Part shown: positions 8,195-16,873 of the stretch, in pieces
Layout of the letters: every line of letters starts with the position of its first letter
Position numbering within the stretch: position 1 is the stretch's first letter
Origin: JAFDZW01 sp035632315
Lineage (GTDB): Bacteria > Bacteroidota > Ignavibacteria > Palsa-1295
Direction of reading: 5' to 3'
Length of the DNA stretch: 64,000 nt
Assembly (NCBI GenBank): GCA_035632315.1
Contig: DASQGZ010000001.1
Span: 1 to 64,000, forward strand
Notes under the pieces: model-generated
The model's input: only the letters and a program-made list of their open reading frames with translations
Database searches by the model: none
What the model was told of the DNA's origin: nothing
Position numbers and translations under genes: made by a program

Positions 8195-10768
8195 ATGAGG
8201 GCTGTTTATAATTATATATTGATCTTGTGCGCGCTTACCGTTTGCTTGACAGATGCAATGGCGTTGCAATCTTTCGGGACGCTTGAGGTTAAGATTCTGC
8301 GAGGCAGCTTTGAACATTTTCAAGGGTATTCTATCCATCTCATTTCATCGTCAACGAATTCGGCTGTCGGTGAATACGAAATTCCGGATAATGGCCTTGT
8401 CATTATTCACAACATTCCATACGGGAGCTATTCAGTTTGGCTTATCGAAGGTAACGATGTGATCGTTGCAAGCGCGAAGACGATGATCAGTTCTGTTGAT
8501 CCGGTCCGCATAGAACTTCAGATGAAAAATACTACTTTGCATAGTGCTAATGGGGTCGGAGGCAACATAACAGATGAGAAGACTCGTGAGCCTGTGATCG
8601 GAGCATCCGTTCGCATCGTGGAAGTCGATCGTGCGACACGCACAAATAAAGATGGGAAGTTCATGATACCGAATATTCCCGATGGAACATATACCCTTTT
8701 TGTCAGTGCGATCGGATATGCCTCGTCGAAAACGACAGTCCATATTACAGGCGGTGAAGCGGTAATGAATATCACACTGCGCGAATCGGCGATCGAAGGC
8801 GAGGAGGTCGTTATTTCGGCTTCACCGTATGCAGGGACAACCGGCGACCAATATCAATCAGCAGAATCAAAGACGACCGTCGAACTTCATTCATCGCCGG
8901 GTTCAAGTTATGCAGAGAAAATTTCCGATCTGCCCGGCGTCTCGGTACGCGGTAATGGGTCTGCGCCGTCGCGCCCCATCTTGCGTGGAATGACCGATAA
9001 CGAAGTACTGGTGCTTGAGAACGGTCTCCGAAATGGCGATATTGCTACGTACGACCCTGCTCACGCGACGCCGATAGAAACGGAGAGCATCAGTCAGATC
9101 GATGTCGTGCGCGGCCCGGCGTGCGTAATGTTCGGGCCAAATGCGATCGGCGGGCTTGTCAATATCATTACAAATGCGATCCCGACACTATCTTCTGCTC
9201 CGTTCTCGGGAATATTATCTCTTGGTGGAAATTCAGTGAGCGATGAGTACACCGGATATTTCAACGGGGTCTATAGCGCAGGCAGTAGTGCATTTGGGAT
9301 TTCAGCCGGTGGATTGCATTCGCAAGACATTCGAATTCCTTCCGGGGCGTACACCGATCCGGCGAGTGGTGTAGGATTTAATCTCAATCGAATGCCACAA
9401 TCATTTAATCATACTTCTGAATTTGGTCTCGGATATTCACTTCAGGGTGATTTCGGAATGATAGGCATTGGCTACACCTATTACGAAATGAATTACGGAA
9501 TCCCCGGCGTCCCCCCTAATTCTGGTTGGGATACGGTTCCTCCGGCAACTTCACGTATCTGGCAGATCAAAAATACTCTTGAACTCAGAAGTATTTTTTC
9601 AGTTGAGAGTTCATTCTTGAAGCAAATTCGGTTCAATGCAAATTATAATGATTATGGACATTCCGAATTCCCGACGGCTGAAGATTCTTCGGGTGTCAGC
9701 GATCCGCAGGCAAATCATTTTCATAAGCAATCGGTCAATGCCGTATTGCAATTTCAGCATCAACTCTCGAATGATTTCCGAGGGACATTCGGTTTGTGGG
9801 GGAATGTCGAAAATCTGACGATCGAAGGTGATCAGCCGCTCGGACCGAACTCTCGAACGACCGATCTTGCAGGGTATCTCTTCGAAGAATACATTACAGG
9901 CGATAATACAAGATTACAGGCCGGACTCAGGTTCGATTACGATCATATCCAGACACAACCATTCGTGGGATCGACCGATTCTATTTTTCAAACACTGAAT
10001 GTTGCAAAATCGAACAATGCATTTACGGCGTCACTCGGAGTTATTCAGAAGGTTTCTGATAATCTGACTGCTTCACTTAACATTGGCAGGTCATTCCGCT
10101 CCCCGACAGTCCAGGAATTGTATGCGAACGGGCTTGATGCTGCCAGCGGAACATATTCTCTCGGCGATGTAAATCTTTCTCCGGAGACGGGGTTCGGGTT
10201 AGACGCATCGTTAAAAGGTAATTTCGATAATCTCTCGTTTGAAATTTCACCGTATATTAATTTCATTAATAACTTTATCTACGGTTTTTTGCCTGGGTCT
10301 GATTCGATGGGATTTCCGATCAGACAATTTTCCGAAACGGATGCCAGATTGATGGGCTTTGAAACAAGTCTTAACGTACAGCTCGCGAGAAATTTTGCTG
10401 TTCGTGCTAGCGTTGATTATGTCAACGCCGAACAAACAAAGGACACGATCCAGCCTCTGCCGTTCATCCCGCCGCTGAAAGGGCTTCTTCGCTTAAAGTA
10501 TGAAGATAATATGTACTCAGGAGTGATCGAGTGGCGCGTAGCTGCGAGCCAAGCGCGTCTTGGAGTCCGCGAGACGCCTACGGCCGGATACGGTATTGTA
10601 AATATCGGAGGGGGGATTCGGTTTTATCAGAACTCGGCAGTTCACACCATTAGTCTCCATATTGATAATTTATTTAATCAATTGTATCGGGATAATCTTT
10701 CCGTCATAAAAGATTTCATTCCGCAGCCGGCGCGCGGGTTCCGGCTTATGTACGACCTCCTTTTTTGA
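8195..10768 (+). CDS. TonB-dependent outer-membrane receptor, ZnuD-like
   Basis: The 857-residue protein has a signal peptide (about 1-24), a first beta-sandwich (25-110), a CarboxypepD-regulatory-like domain (about 118-205; VIGASVRIVEVDRATRTNKDG), a plug domain (about 220-340; SYAEKISDLPGVSVRGNG, then PILRGMTDNEVLVLENG and VRGPACVMFGPNAIGGLVNI) and a 22-strand-type barrel ending in YDLLF. The plug wording and the NYGIPG segment resemble ZnuD-type zinc/metal receptors, but the His-rich loops of classical ZnuD are not obvious, so the cargo is uncertain. It would import its ligand using TonB-ExbBD, none of which is in the window. The two-component relic and the inverted repeat just upstream suggest earlier metal-responsive control. 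Confidence 0.9.
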   Translation: MRAVYNYILILCALTVCLTDAMALQSFGTLEVKILRGSFEHFQGYSIHLISSSTNSAVGEYEIPDNGLVIIHNIPYGSYSVWLIEGNDVIVASAKTMISSVDPVRIELQMKNTTLHSANGVGGNITDEKTREPVIGASVRIVEVDRATRTNKDGKFMIPNIPDGTYTLFVSAIGYASSKTTVHITGGEAVMNITLRESAIEGEEVVISASPYAGTTGDQYQSAESKTTVELHSSPGSSYAEKISDLPGVSVRGNGSAPSRPILRGMTDNEVLVLENGLRNGDIATYDPAHATPIETESISQIDVVRGPACVMFGPNAIGGLVNIITNAIPTLSSAPFSGILSLGGNSVSDEYTGYFNGVYSAGSSAFGISAGGLHSQDIRIPSGAYTDPASGVGFNLNRMPQSFNHTSEFGLGYSLQGDFGMIGIGYTYYEMNYGIPGVPPNSGWDTVPPATSRIWQIKNTLELRSIFSVESSFLKQIRFNANYNDYGHSEFPTAEDSSGVSDPQANHFHKQSVNAVLQFQHQLSNDFRGTFGLWGNVENLTIEGDQPLGPNSRTTDLAGYLFEEYITGDNTRLQAGLRFDYDHIQTQPFVGSTDSIFQTLNVAKSNNAFTASLGVIQKVSDNLTASLNIGRSFRSPTVQELYANGLDAASGTYSLGDVNLSPETGFGLDASLKGNFDNLSFEISPYINFINNFIYGFLPGSDSMGFPIRQFSETDARLMGFETSLNVQLARNFAVRASVDYVNAEQTKDTIQPLPFIPPLKGLLRLKYEDNMYSGVIEWRVAASQARLGVRETPTAGYGIVNIGGGIRFYQNSAVHTISLHIDNLFNQLYRDNLSVIKDFIPQPARGFRLMYDLLF

Positions 10769-10845
10769 TCTTACGAGTGCACCGACGATACTACCGGCAC
10801 AATGCAGACTTTTGGTGTGTTGTATTGCTGTAATAACTGAAACGT

Positions 10846-11181
10846 ATGACAGAGAAAGAGATCAGGCAATCTAGCAGCACGGTTCAATCATTCTTGGTTG
10901 GGGCGGTAATTGGTGGCGCGGTTGGCGCAGTATTCGCGTTGCTCTATGCCCCGAAGCGAGGCAAAGACTTGCGCGAAGACATTTCGTCGAAAGTCACGGG
11001 GCTCTCATCGCAGTTTTCTTCGCTGCTCAAAAAGGCGAAGGAAGCCGGAGAAGACCTGTTACATGATGAAACCGAGGTGATCAGCGAATCGATGCACGAC
11101 GCATATCAAAAAGCGGAAGAGCTCATCGATGAAGCCGACCGGATCATCAACGATGCCCGTGCGCGCATGAAAACGGAATAG
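10846..11181 (+). CDS. YtxH domain-containing membrane protein
   Basis: 111 residues with one N-terminal membrane segment containing glycine zippers (FLVGAVIGGAVGAVFALLYAP), the typical APKRGKDLREDISSKV motif right after it, and a long charged coiled coil to the C-terminus (EAGEDLLHDETEVISESMHD). This is the standard architecture of small YtxH proteins, often stress-linked, of unknown mechanism. The DUF948-like gene follows 24 bases later, the same pairing as B. subtilis ytxG-ytxH. Confidence 0.88.
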   Translation: MTEKEIRQSSSTVQSFLVGAVIGGAVGAVFALLYAPKRGKDLREDISSKVTGLSSQFSSLLKKAKEAGEDLLHDETEVISESMHDAYQKAEELIDEADRIINDARARMKTE

Positions 11182-11205
11182 TTTTCACGTTAACCGGAAA
11201 ATAAT

Positions 11206-11682
11206 ATGGAAACCGTGTTATATATCGCAGCGATCGCGGCGCTTCTTGTCTTTATGTGGTTTCTTCTGAGAGCCGCACGGACGCTTGGTGAAGTTTCGAT
11301 CGTCTTGCAGCGCAGCCAGCCGATGCTCGATGATGTTCGAAAAAGCGCGACTCAGGTTGCTGCTGATGTCGCTCTGATGCGAATGCAAATCCTCCCGGTG
11401 ATTGATTCTGTGTCCGAGATCACCAGCCGTGCTTCAAGAATTACCGAGGGTCTTACTCCGCGGGTAGAGGCACTTTACGATACGATCGACGATGCGCTCG
11501 ATGTGGCACACGGAGTGATCGACGATGTCGAACGTATTAAAACGGAGGTTGTCGATACGATCGAATCTCCGTTAAAAGTCGTTCGCCATACTTCTAACGG
11601 GCTTGGTTCTACCATTATCAAAGGCTTCAATCTCGTTCGCGAGCTCGTTCAGGAATTCAAAAAAAACAAGACGGACAGTTAA
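11206..11682 (+). CDS. DUF948-like (YtxG-type) membrane-anchored coiled-coil protein
   Basis: 158 residues: an N-terminal membrane helix (LYIAAIAALLVFMWFLL) and a long amphipathic helical region with regular spacing (QPMLDDVRKSATQVAADVAL, VSEITSRASRITEGL). It ends in a lysine-rich tail. This matches the DUF948 family that partners with YtxH. Its stop codon TAA (11680-11682) and the trmD stop on the other strand share the palindrome TTAA at 11679-11682, so the two genes overlap tail to tail with no room for a terminator between them. Confidence 0.8.
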   Translation: METVLYIAAIAALLVFMWFLLRAARTLGEVSIVLQRSQPMLDDVRKSATQVAADVALMRMQILPVIDSVSEITSRASRITEGLTPRVEALYDTIDDALDVAHGVIDDVERIKTEVVDTIESPLKVVRHTSNGLGSTIIKGFNLVRELVQEFKKNKTDS

Positions 11683-12362
11683 TCATTTCCGCCAAGGAGA
11701 TCCGGCCTTCTGTTCTTTGTCCGTTCAAGCGATTGTTCAGCTTTCCATTCACTGATCTTTTTGTGGTCGCCGCTTTGCAACACTTCAGGAACACTCATTC
11801 CCTCAAATTCGGCAGGTCGCGTATAATTCGGGGCATCGAGTAGTCCTGTTTGGAACGAATCAAGCAGTGCGCTTTCACTGTCGCCGATCGCACCCGGAAG
11901 CAGCCGTACGATCGTATCGACGACAACGGCTGCAGCGAGTTCGCCGCCGGTAAGCACATAATCACCGATGGAAATTTCTTTTGTGACGAGCGCTGTGCGA
12001 ATACGTTCGTCGATGCCTTTATATCTGCCGCAGAGTAAAATAATATTTCGTTTCAACGAGAGTTCATTGGCTGTTTTCTGATCGAAGTGTTTGCCATCAG
12101 GGGCAAGAAAAATAATTTCGTCGTAGTGCCGTTGAGCTTGCAGTTTACGAATAATAGTAAATATCGGTTCGACGCGGAGCACCATTCCGGCGCCGCCGCC
12201 GAACGGCTCGTCATCAATCTGATGATAACTGCCGAGCCCGTATTCACGCAGATCATGAACGATGATCTCAATGAGATTCCGTTCCTGCGCTCGCTTGATG
12301 ATGCTCTCTGTGAGCGGACTCTCGAGGAGCTTCGGAACGGCAGATATTATATCTATTCGCAC
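11679..12362 (-). CDS. trmD: tRNA (guanine-37 N1)-methyltransferase
   Basis: A 227-residue SPOUT methyltransferase that forms m1G37 in tRNAs with 36-GG and so prevents +1 frameshifting. Conserved pieces: DDEPFGGGAGMVLR, LLCGRYKGIDERI, IGDYVLTGGELAA (the trefoil-knot SAM site), FQTGLLDAPNYTRPAEFEG and LRRPDLL-like NRRPDLL near the C-terminus. Length is normal (about 230). The start codon is GTG. It stands apart from the rpsP-rimM-rplS genes with which it is grouped in many bacteria. Confidence 0.97.
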   Translation of the reverse strand: MRIDIISAVPKLLESPLTESIIKRAQERNLIEIIVHDLREYGLGSYHQIDDEPFGGGAGMVLRVEPIFTIIRKLQAQRHYDEIIFLAPDGKHFDQKTANELSLKRNIILLCGRYKGIDERIRTALVTKEISIGDYVLTGGELAAAVVVDTIVRLLPGAIGDSESALLDSFQTGLLDAPNYTRPAEFEGMSVPEVLQSGDHKKISEWKAEQSLERTKNRRPDLLGGND

Positions 12363-12444
12363 AAATTATTTTATGATCGACGAAAACAAGAGGGGACCAG
12401 CTTGTATTCCGAAGATTAAGAATAGACTGTTTAAAAATGGCCGA

Positions 12445-14991
12445 TCATTCAGGCTTCAAAGTGAGTTTTTTCCATGACGGCGAAATAGAATTAAGAGGCA
12501 ATTCGACAAACTCTCCCTGTTTGAACATCGTCACCATATCGCGATAATGAGGGCTGAACGTATTGCCTGAATTACCCGTCGGCAGAGAAACATACACAGA
12601 TTGCTTGCTCATATCTGCGATCATTCGCATCGAAGGTCCGACTGTTGCAATGAACGGTGACCAGAACGAATAACTCGATTGTGCAACGGTTGTAAGGCTT
12701 CCGGGATTCGGTCCGGAGTTAATATTCACTAACGCCGCAACTTCATGCCCCGCATCGCCAGCGGGATTTTTGTATGTAAGAGAATGAAGCTTCCCCCAAT
12801 TCCATCTGCGCACATCACTACCAAATCGCTTCGTGAGCCATTCGATCGTTTGTTCGAATGAACGTCTGATAATATCATCACGTGTCTCGCGCTGTGGCGA
12901 ACGAACATCGTCCCACCAGATATTACTCGGGTCGGCAAGCAATCGCGCGATCGTTCGAACGGGGACGTTATTCACATAACAGAACTCATTGAACAGTCCG
13001 TCGCCAAGTTCGTCCCAAAATGTGTTCACGAGCAGACGGGTCAGATACACATTTAATATTGTCGTGCTAATGTCGAGGCTGTCCTGAACTCCGTCCCAAT
13101 GTTCAAGGTAATCGAGTGCCGTATTCATAACAATATGTTTCTTTGCGGCCGAATCAGGATGCTCGCCGCGATACAGACGCAAGATCGAGGGTCGAAGTTC
13201 ACTATATTCAAATGGACTTGAAACATCGCGAACGATACTGGTGAGCCCCTTCACATCGATCTTTTTTGATGCGGTGACAAGCTGAACTAACCTCTCTGCG
13301 CGTTCGGCAGGCTCCCAATTCTCTCCATATGGGATACTTCTGTATGCGGTCGCAGGATTATTTGCGGAAATAATATAGCCATTCGGAGGATCGTCAAGGC
13401 GCGGGAGATTCGTTGTTGTCGAGAAACCTTGCCACTGATCCGATGCGACGCCGGCATTTCTGGGCAACAACACTCTTTCTTCACCGCCGTTTCGGATCGA
13501 AATTCTGCCGATGAGCTTATACGCTATTTGTCCTCCTTTTGCTGAGACAACCGAAAAATTGAGACACGGGGTAGCAAAGTCGGACATATCTGTTATCGCA
13601 TCGGAAGTTGTTCGTGCATGATGAAGTTTGAATAAGCATCCGAATTCATCTCCGAGCGCAAAATATCCATTCCATTCTACAGCAATCGCCGACGAAGAAT
13701 TTATTTCATTATGATAGGCATCCGAGATCGGCTTGTTTGGCGAATTTGAAAAAACTTTTGCAAGATTGAATGTGTGCAGCGAACTGACAATAGGCCCGAG
13801 GTCAGTTGTTCGGACATCAAGCGTATCGTACCTCGTCGGATTTGCATCATCATTCGTACGAATGGAAATTACTTCTTTCGTCGATGTGATCTTTTTTGTC
13901 CCGTATGGAGTATGATAGACTGTACCGTTCGAATCGAGGTGCAGAGAAAAAAAATCTGATTCGTCTATCATTCCGTTGGTGATACCCCAGCTGATATTCT
14001 CATTTCTACCACTAAGAATTACCGGTAATCCGGGAATGGTAAATCCGGCGACGTTCAGGCCTGTAGCGGAATGAAGGTGAGCGATGAACCAGCGTGCAGG
14101 CGCTCCGAGCACAAGATGCATATCGTTCTCAAGCATCGGAGCTTTTGAAGCACTTCTGCTCGCAGCAAGCGCTACCGTATTTGAGCCGCCGCCGGCTTGC
14201 GAACCGCCGAACGGCGTTTGTGCGAGAGATCGAAAAAAAGTTTGGAACGAACTGGTTGCGTCACTGATGGGCTGAGGCTTGAGCAGTACAGAATCCATTG
14301 TATGAATTGTCGGCGCTGCAAAATGCTCGTCGCCGAGAACCGTCGGCGCACCCTGAGGATACCCGGGAATAAGCGAAGCGAGGTGGGCAGAGTCAATATG
14401 CATCGCAATATCGGAGAAAGCGGCATCGTTCCAAAATGCGAAATTCATTTCCCATGACATCAGTCTGCCGATCACCATGCAATCTTGCGGCTTCCATGCA
14501 GCGGGTTCGTAATGCAATCCGTTAAATTCAAATCCGAACTTGCCATGATGCGACGCAATGTAATCGTTGACACCGTTGGTGTAAGCAGCAAGATATTTTC
14601 GCGTTTCGCTCGATGCGGCATTCCACATCCATAGTGCGATCTTTCGGAATCCGATCGTTAGCGCCCAACGATCGACCGGAAGTGTTTTTTCACCGATCAC
14701 CTCCGACAATGTGCCATTACCAACGCGGCGAGCCATATCCATCTGGAACATCCGCTCACTCGCATGAACATACCCGAGGCCGTAATACGCGTCTTCGTCG
14801 GTTTGTGTGTAGATGTGTGCTATCGCAAAACTATCTCGATAAATATCTACCGGATGTTTGACCAAATGAACGGGTGAGGTACCTTCATATTGAGGAAGTG
14901 AATTGTCTATGCTTTTCCAACCAAATGCAAATACAAATATGATAAGCGCGATCGCGACGAATACCGAACCGAAGATGAAACGAGTGATCAT
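12445..14991 (-). CDS. Penicillin acylase family protein (Ntn-hydrolase)
   Basis: 848 residues from the ATG at 14991. That start overlaps the rnhA stop in an ATGA, which settles it. The N-terminus is a signal anchor (ITRFIFGSVFVAIALIIFVF). The alpha subunit region contains VDIYRDSFAIAHIYTQTDED and GYVHASERMFQMD. The self-processing site is GGGSNT with the nucleophile Ser at about residue 270, preceded by Gly, followed by the conserved PMLENDMHL. The C-terminal beta subunit contains the HEVAAL, SYSFWSPFIAT and TGNSGNTFSPHYRDM segments. Such enzymes hydrolyse amide bonds in the periplasm; substrates include N-acyl homoserine lactones and beta-lactams, and the true one here is unknown. Confidence 0.92.
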   Translation of the reverse strand: MITRFIFGSVFVAIALIIFVFAFGWKSIDNSLPQYEGTSPVHLVKHPVDIYRDSFAIAHIYTQTDEDAYYGLGYVHASERMFQMDMARRVGNGTLSEVIGEKTLPVDRWALTIGFRKIALWMWNAASSETRKYLAAYTNGVNDYIASHHGKFGFEFNGLHYEPAAWKPQDCMVIGRLMSWEMNFAFWNDAAFSDIAMHIDSAHLASLIPGYPQGAPTVLGDEHFAAPTIHTMDSVLLKPQPISDATSSFQTFFRSLAQTPFGGSQAGGGSNTVALAASRSASKAPMLENDMHLVLGAPARWFIAHLHSATGLNVAGFTIPGLPVILSGRNENISWGITNGMIDESDFFSLHLDSNGTVYHTPYGTKKITSTKEVISIRTNDDANPTRYDTLDVRTTDLGPIVSSLHTFNLAKVFSNSPNKPISDAYHNEINSSSAIAVEWNGYFALGDEFGCLFKLHHARTTSDAITDMSDFATPCLNFSVVSAKGGQIAYKLIGRISIRNGGEERVLLPRNAGVASDQWQGFSTTTNLPRLDDPPNGYIISANNPATAYRSIPYGENWEPAERAERLVQLVTASKKIDVKGLTSIVRDVSSPFEYSELRPSILRLYRGEHPDSAAKKHIVMNTALDYLEHWDGVQDSLDISTTILNVYLTRLLVNTFWDELGDGLFNEFCYVNNVPVRTIARLLADPSNIWWDDVRSPQRETRDDIIRRSFEQTIEWLTKRFGSDVRRWNWGKLHSLTYKNPAGDAGHEVAALVNINSGPNPGSLTTVAQSSYSFWSPFIATVGPSMRMIADMSKQSVYVSLPTGNSGNTFSPHYRDMVTMFKQGEFVELPLNSISPSWKKLTLKPE

Positions 14992-15470
14992 TTCACACCC
15001 GAATCGACAAGTAAATGATCTCCGTGCGATGCCGCAACGGCGAGCTCGTCGCACCGTTCGTTAAGCGGATCGCCGGCGTGGCCTTTTGTCCAGGCGAACG
15101 ATACATTGTGGGTATCAAGAAGAGGAACAAGGCGTTTCCAGAGATCCTGATTTAACACTGGTTTTTTATCAGCTTTGCGCCAGTTTCGGCTGATCCAATT
15201 TTCAAGCCAGCCTTCGTTGATCGCATTAATAATATATTGCGAATCACTATGGAGCTTTACATCGCAGGGGATTTTCAACGATTCCAGGGCAACGATGACA
15301 GCGAGCAATTCCATCCGGTTATTCGTTGTCAGTTTATATCCGCCGGAAAGCTCTTTGCGATGATGATCTCCGTTAAGCAAGATAATGCCGTAGCCGCCGG
15401 GTCCCGGATTTCCGGAGCAAGCGCCGTCGGTATAGATCGTAACGGTCGGTCTTTTTTCTGATTGTGTCAA
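14988..15470 (-). CDS. rnhA: Ribonuclease HI
   Basis: A 160-residue type 1 RNase H. The catalytic carboxylates are all present: Asp15 in YTDGACSG, Glu54 in NNRMELLAV, Asp76 in LHSDSQYI and Asp141 in NERCDELA, with the flexible-loop His131 in TKGHAGD. It cuts the RNA strand of RNA-DNA hybrids (R-loops, primers). The start is TTG (MTQSEK in the call). Its 3' end overlaps the penicillin acylase start by four bases, so the two are coupled although functionally unrelated. Confidence 0.97.
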   Translation of the reverse strand: MTQSEKRPTVTIYTDGACSGNPGPGGYGIILLNGDHHRKELSGGYKLTTNNRMELLAVIVALESLKIPCDVKLHSDSQYIINAINEGWLENWISRNWRKADKKPVLNQDLWKRLVPLLDTHNVSFAWTKGHAGDPLNERCDELAVAASHGDHLLVDSGVK

Positions 15471-15523
15471 TCTGCTTGTGTCGAATTCAAGAGAAGTTTC
15501 GAACTCAAAAATACGGAGAGTCT

Positions 15524-16429
15524 TTATGCTAACGTGATCTTTGTGATCTCAGGCGGACAATTAAGCCGCATCGGAAGCGCAACTGTTCCGAGTCCGCGGC
15601 TGACATACAGTTGTGTTCTGCTTAACGGCTGCTTACTTTTGAAAGTGCCTTCGACATATTTCGATGCGAAGACGCTTGGGCAAATGACGGTCTTGCCGAA
15701 GCGTGCAAATACAATTTGTCCACCGTGCGTATGCCCAGAGACCATTAGTCCGACATTTGTTTTTGCATATTCTTCGAATCGGTAGGGTTTATGGCACATT
15801 AGGATCGTTGCGGCTTCGTTCGGTACGCCGTCAAAGAGTGCGTCGATATGCGGAGCGGCTTTCCCTTCGACATGATGAATAATATCATCTGCATCAATAT
15901 CATCGACGCCAAGAATATAGAGTTCCGCGCCATTCTTTTTAATAGCAATGTTCCCGTTGCGGATTATCGTGATTCCGAGGTTTGCGATGCCTTCACTGAC
16001 GAGATCGGGATCGACATAAAACTCATGGTTGCCGGTCGTGGCATATACTCCGAGCGGCGCGTGTAAACCGGAGAGCGCCTCAAGAACAGGAGGAAGTTCA
16101 TCCCGATGTGTCGTGACAAAATCGCCGGGAAGAAGAATAATATCCGAGTTCAGGCTTTGGATGATGTCTGCGATATGTTTTATATCGGCAAGCACCATAT
16201 ACGGGCTCGAATGAATATCGCTCGCGAGCGTGATCGTCGTGTTTTTGAATTCAGGCGGCAGGTTCGGAATCGTGATCGTTCGTTCTGTAACTTCGATGTT
16301 GTTACGAGAGGCAATACCGCCGATGCAGCCGGCGACGGCAAGAGAGCTGATACCAACAATACTGCCGTATAGAAATTTACGGCGTGAGATCGTAAGTTTG
16401 TTCGATGATAGTTCTTCTGGCTCGGTCAT
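15524..16429 (-). CDS. Metallophosphoesterase with a Tat-like signal (YkuE/LpxG type)
   Basis: 301 residues. The N-terminus has SRRKFLYGSIVG followed by a hydrophobic stretch, a likely twin-arginine signal or anchor. The calcineurin-like phosphoesterase blocks follow in order: LASDIHSSPYM, LLPGDFVTTHRDE, TTGNHEFYVD, ILMCHKPYRF and SGHTHGGQI. Together they supply all expected metal ligands. Relatives act on lipids or UDP-diacylglucosamine at the membrane. The gene 16 bases upstream encodes the membrane segments often fused to this domain, so the two products probably form a complex. Confidence 0.9.
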   Translation of the reverse strand: MTEPEELSSNKLTISRRKFLYGSIVGISSLAVAGCIGGIASRNNIEVTERTITIPNLPPEFKNTTITLASDIHSSPYMVLADIKHIADIIQSLNSDIILLPGDFVTTHRDELPPVLEALSGLHAPLGVYATTGNHEFYVDPDLVSEGIANLGITIIRNGNIAIKKNGAELYILGVDDIDADDIIHHVEGKAAPHIDALFDGVPNEAATILMCHKPYRFEEYAKTNVGLMVSGHTHGGQIVFARFGKTVICPSVFASKYVEGTFKSKQPLSRTQLYVSRGLGTVALPMRLNCPPEITKITLA

Positions 16430-16445
16430 TGCTTAGGAACGGGAT

Positions 16446-16802
16446 TTACGAATCTGGTCCGGCGAAGTTACGAAACCGCTTTTGTATAAATTCATAGACT
16501 ACAACCGGTATTAAGATCGCCGTCCAGATGATAATAAGCCCTTGCCAGACGGTAAACGGCAGGAAAAGGATATTTGTCAGCATCGGCAGTTCGGCATGGA
16601 TCTGACGCCGAAAAAACAAGAATAAGAGCGGGATATTCATTAAGAAAAAGAACAAGCGAATAATTCTCAGAACACGACGGGCACGTTCCGGAAAATCCCT
16701 CCGGATTATTTTTGCAAGCCGATGATAAATAAACCACTGCAAAAGTAGCAGCAGCCCGCTGATCACAAAAAAGTAAATGAGATATGTCTCTTTCGAAGGC
16801 AT
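16446..16802 (-). CDS. Small polytopic membrane protein, probable partner of the metallophosphoesterase
   Basis: 118 residues with four predicted membrane helices: YLIYFFVISGLLLLLQWFIY, then around RLFFFLMNIPLLFLFF, MLTNILFLPFTVWQG and IIWTAILIPVVVYEF. The helices are separated by arginine-rich cytoplasmic loops (KIIRRDFPERARR). The pattern resembles the N-terminal membrane domain found in single-chain YkuE-type phosphoesterases. The stop lies 16 bases before the start of the phosphoesterase gene and in a different frame, so this is a separate gene rather than a simple nonsense split. Confidence 0.7.
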   Translation of the reverse strand: MPSKETYLIYFFVISGLLLLLQWFIYHRLAKIIRRDFPERARRVLRIIRLFFFLMNIPLLFLFFRRQIHAELPMLTNILFLPFTVWQGLIIIWTAILIPVVVYEFIQKRFRNFAGPDS

Positions 16803-16861
16803 TTATCATAAAACGGTATCTGTGCAAGACGTGTTCTCAGAAAACCCTGTAAAATTTGTTT

Positions 16862-16869
16862 TATATTTG
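16862..16869 (+). promoter_or_regulatory. Bacteroidota-type -7 element before the PASTA gene
   Basis: TATATTTG matches the TAnnTTTG -7 consensus known from Bacteroidota. It ends 4 bases before the GTG at 16874, which would make the transcript nearly leaderless. I found no good TTTG -33 partner at the right distance, so this is weak. Confidence 0.25.
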
Positions 16870-16873
16870 TTGC

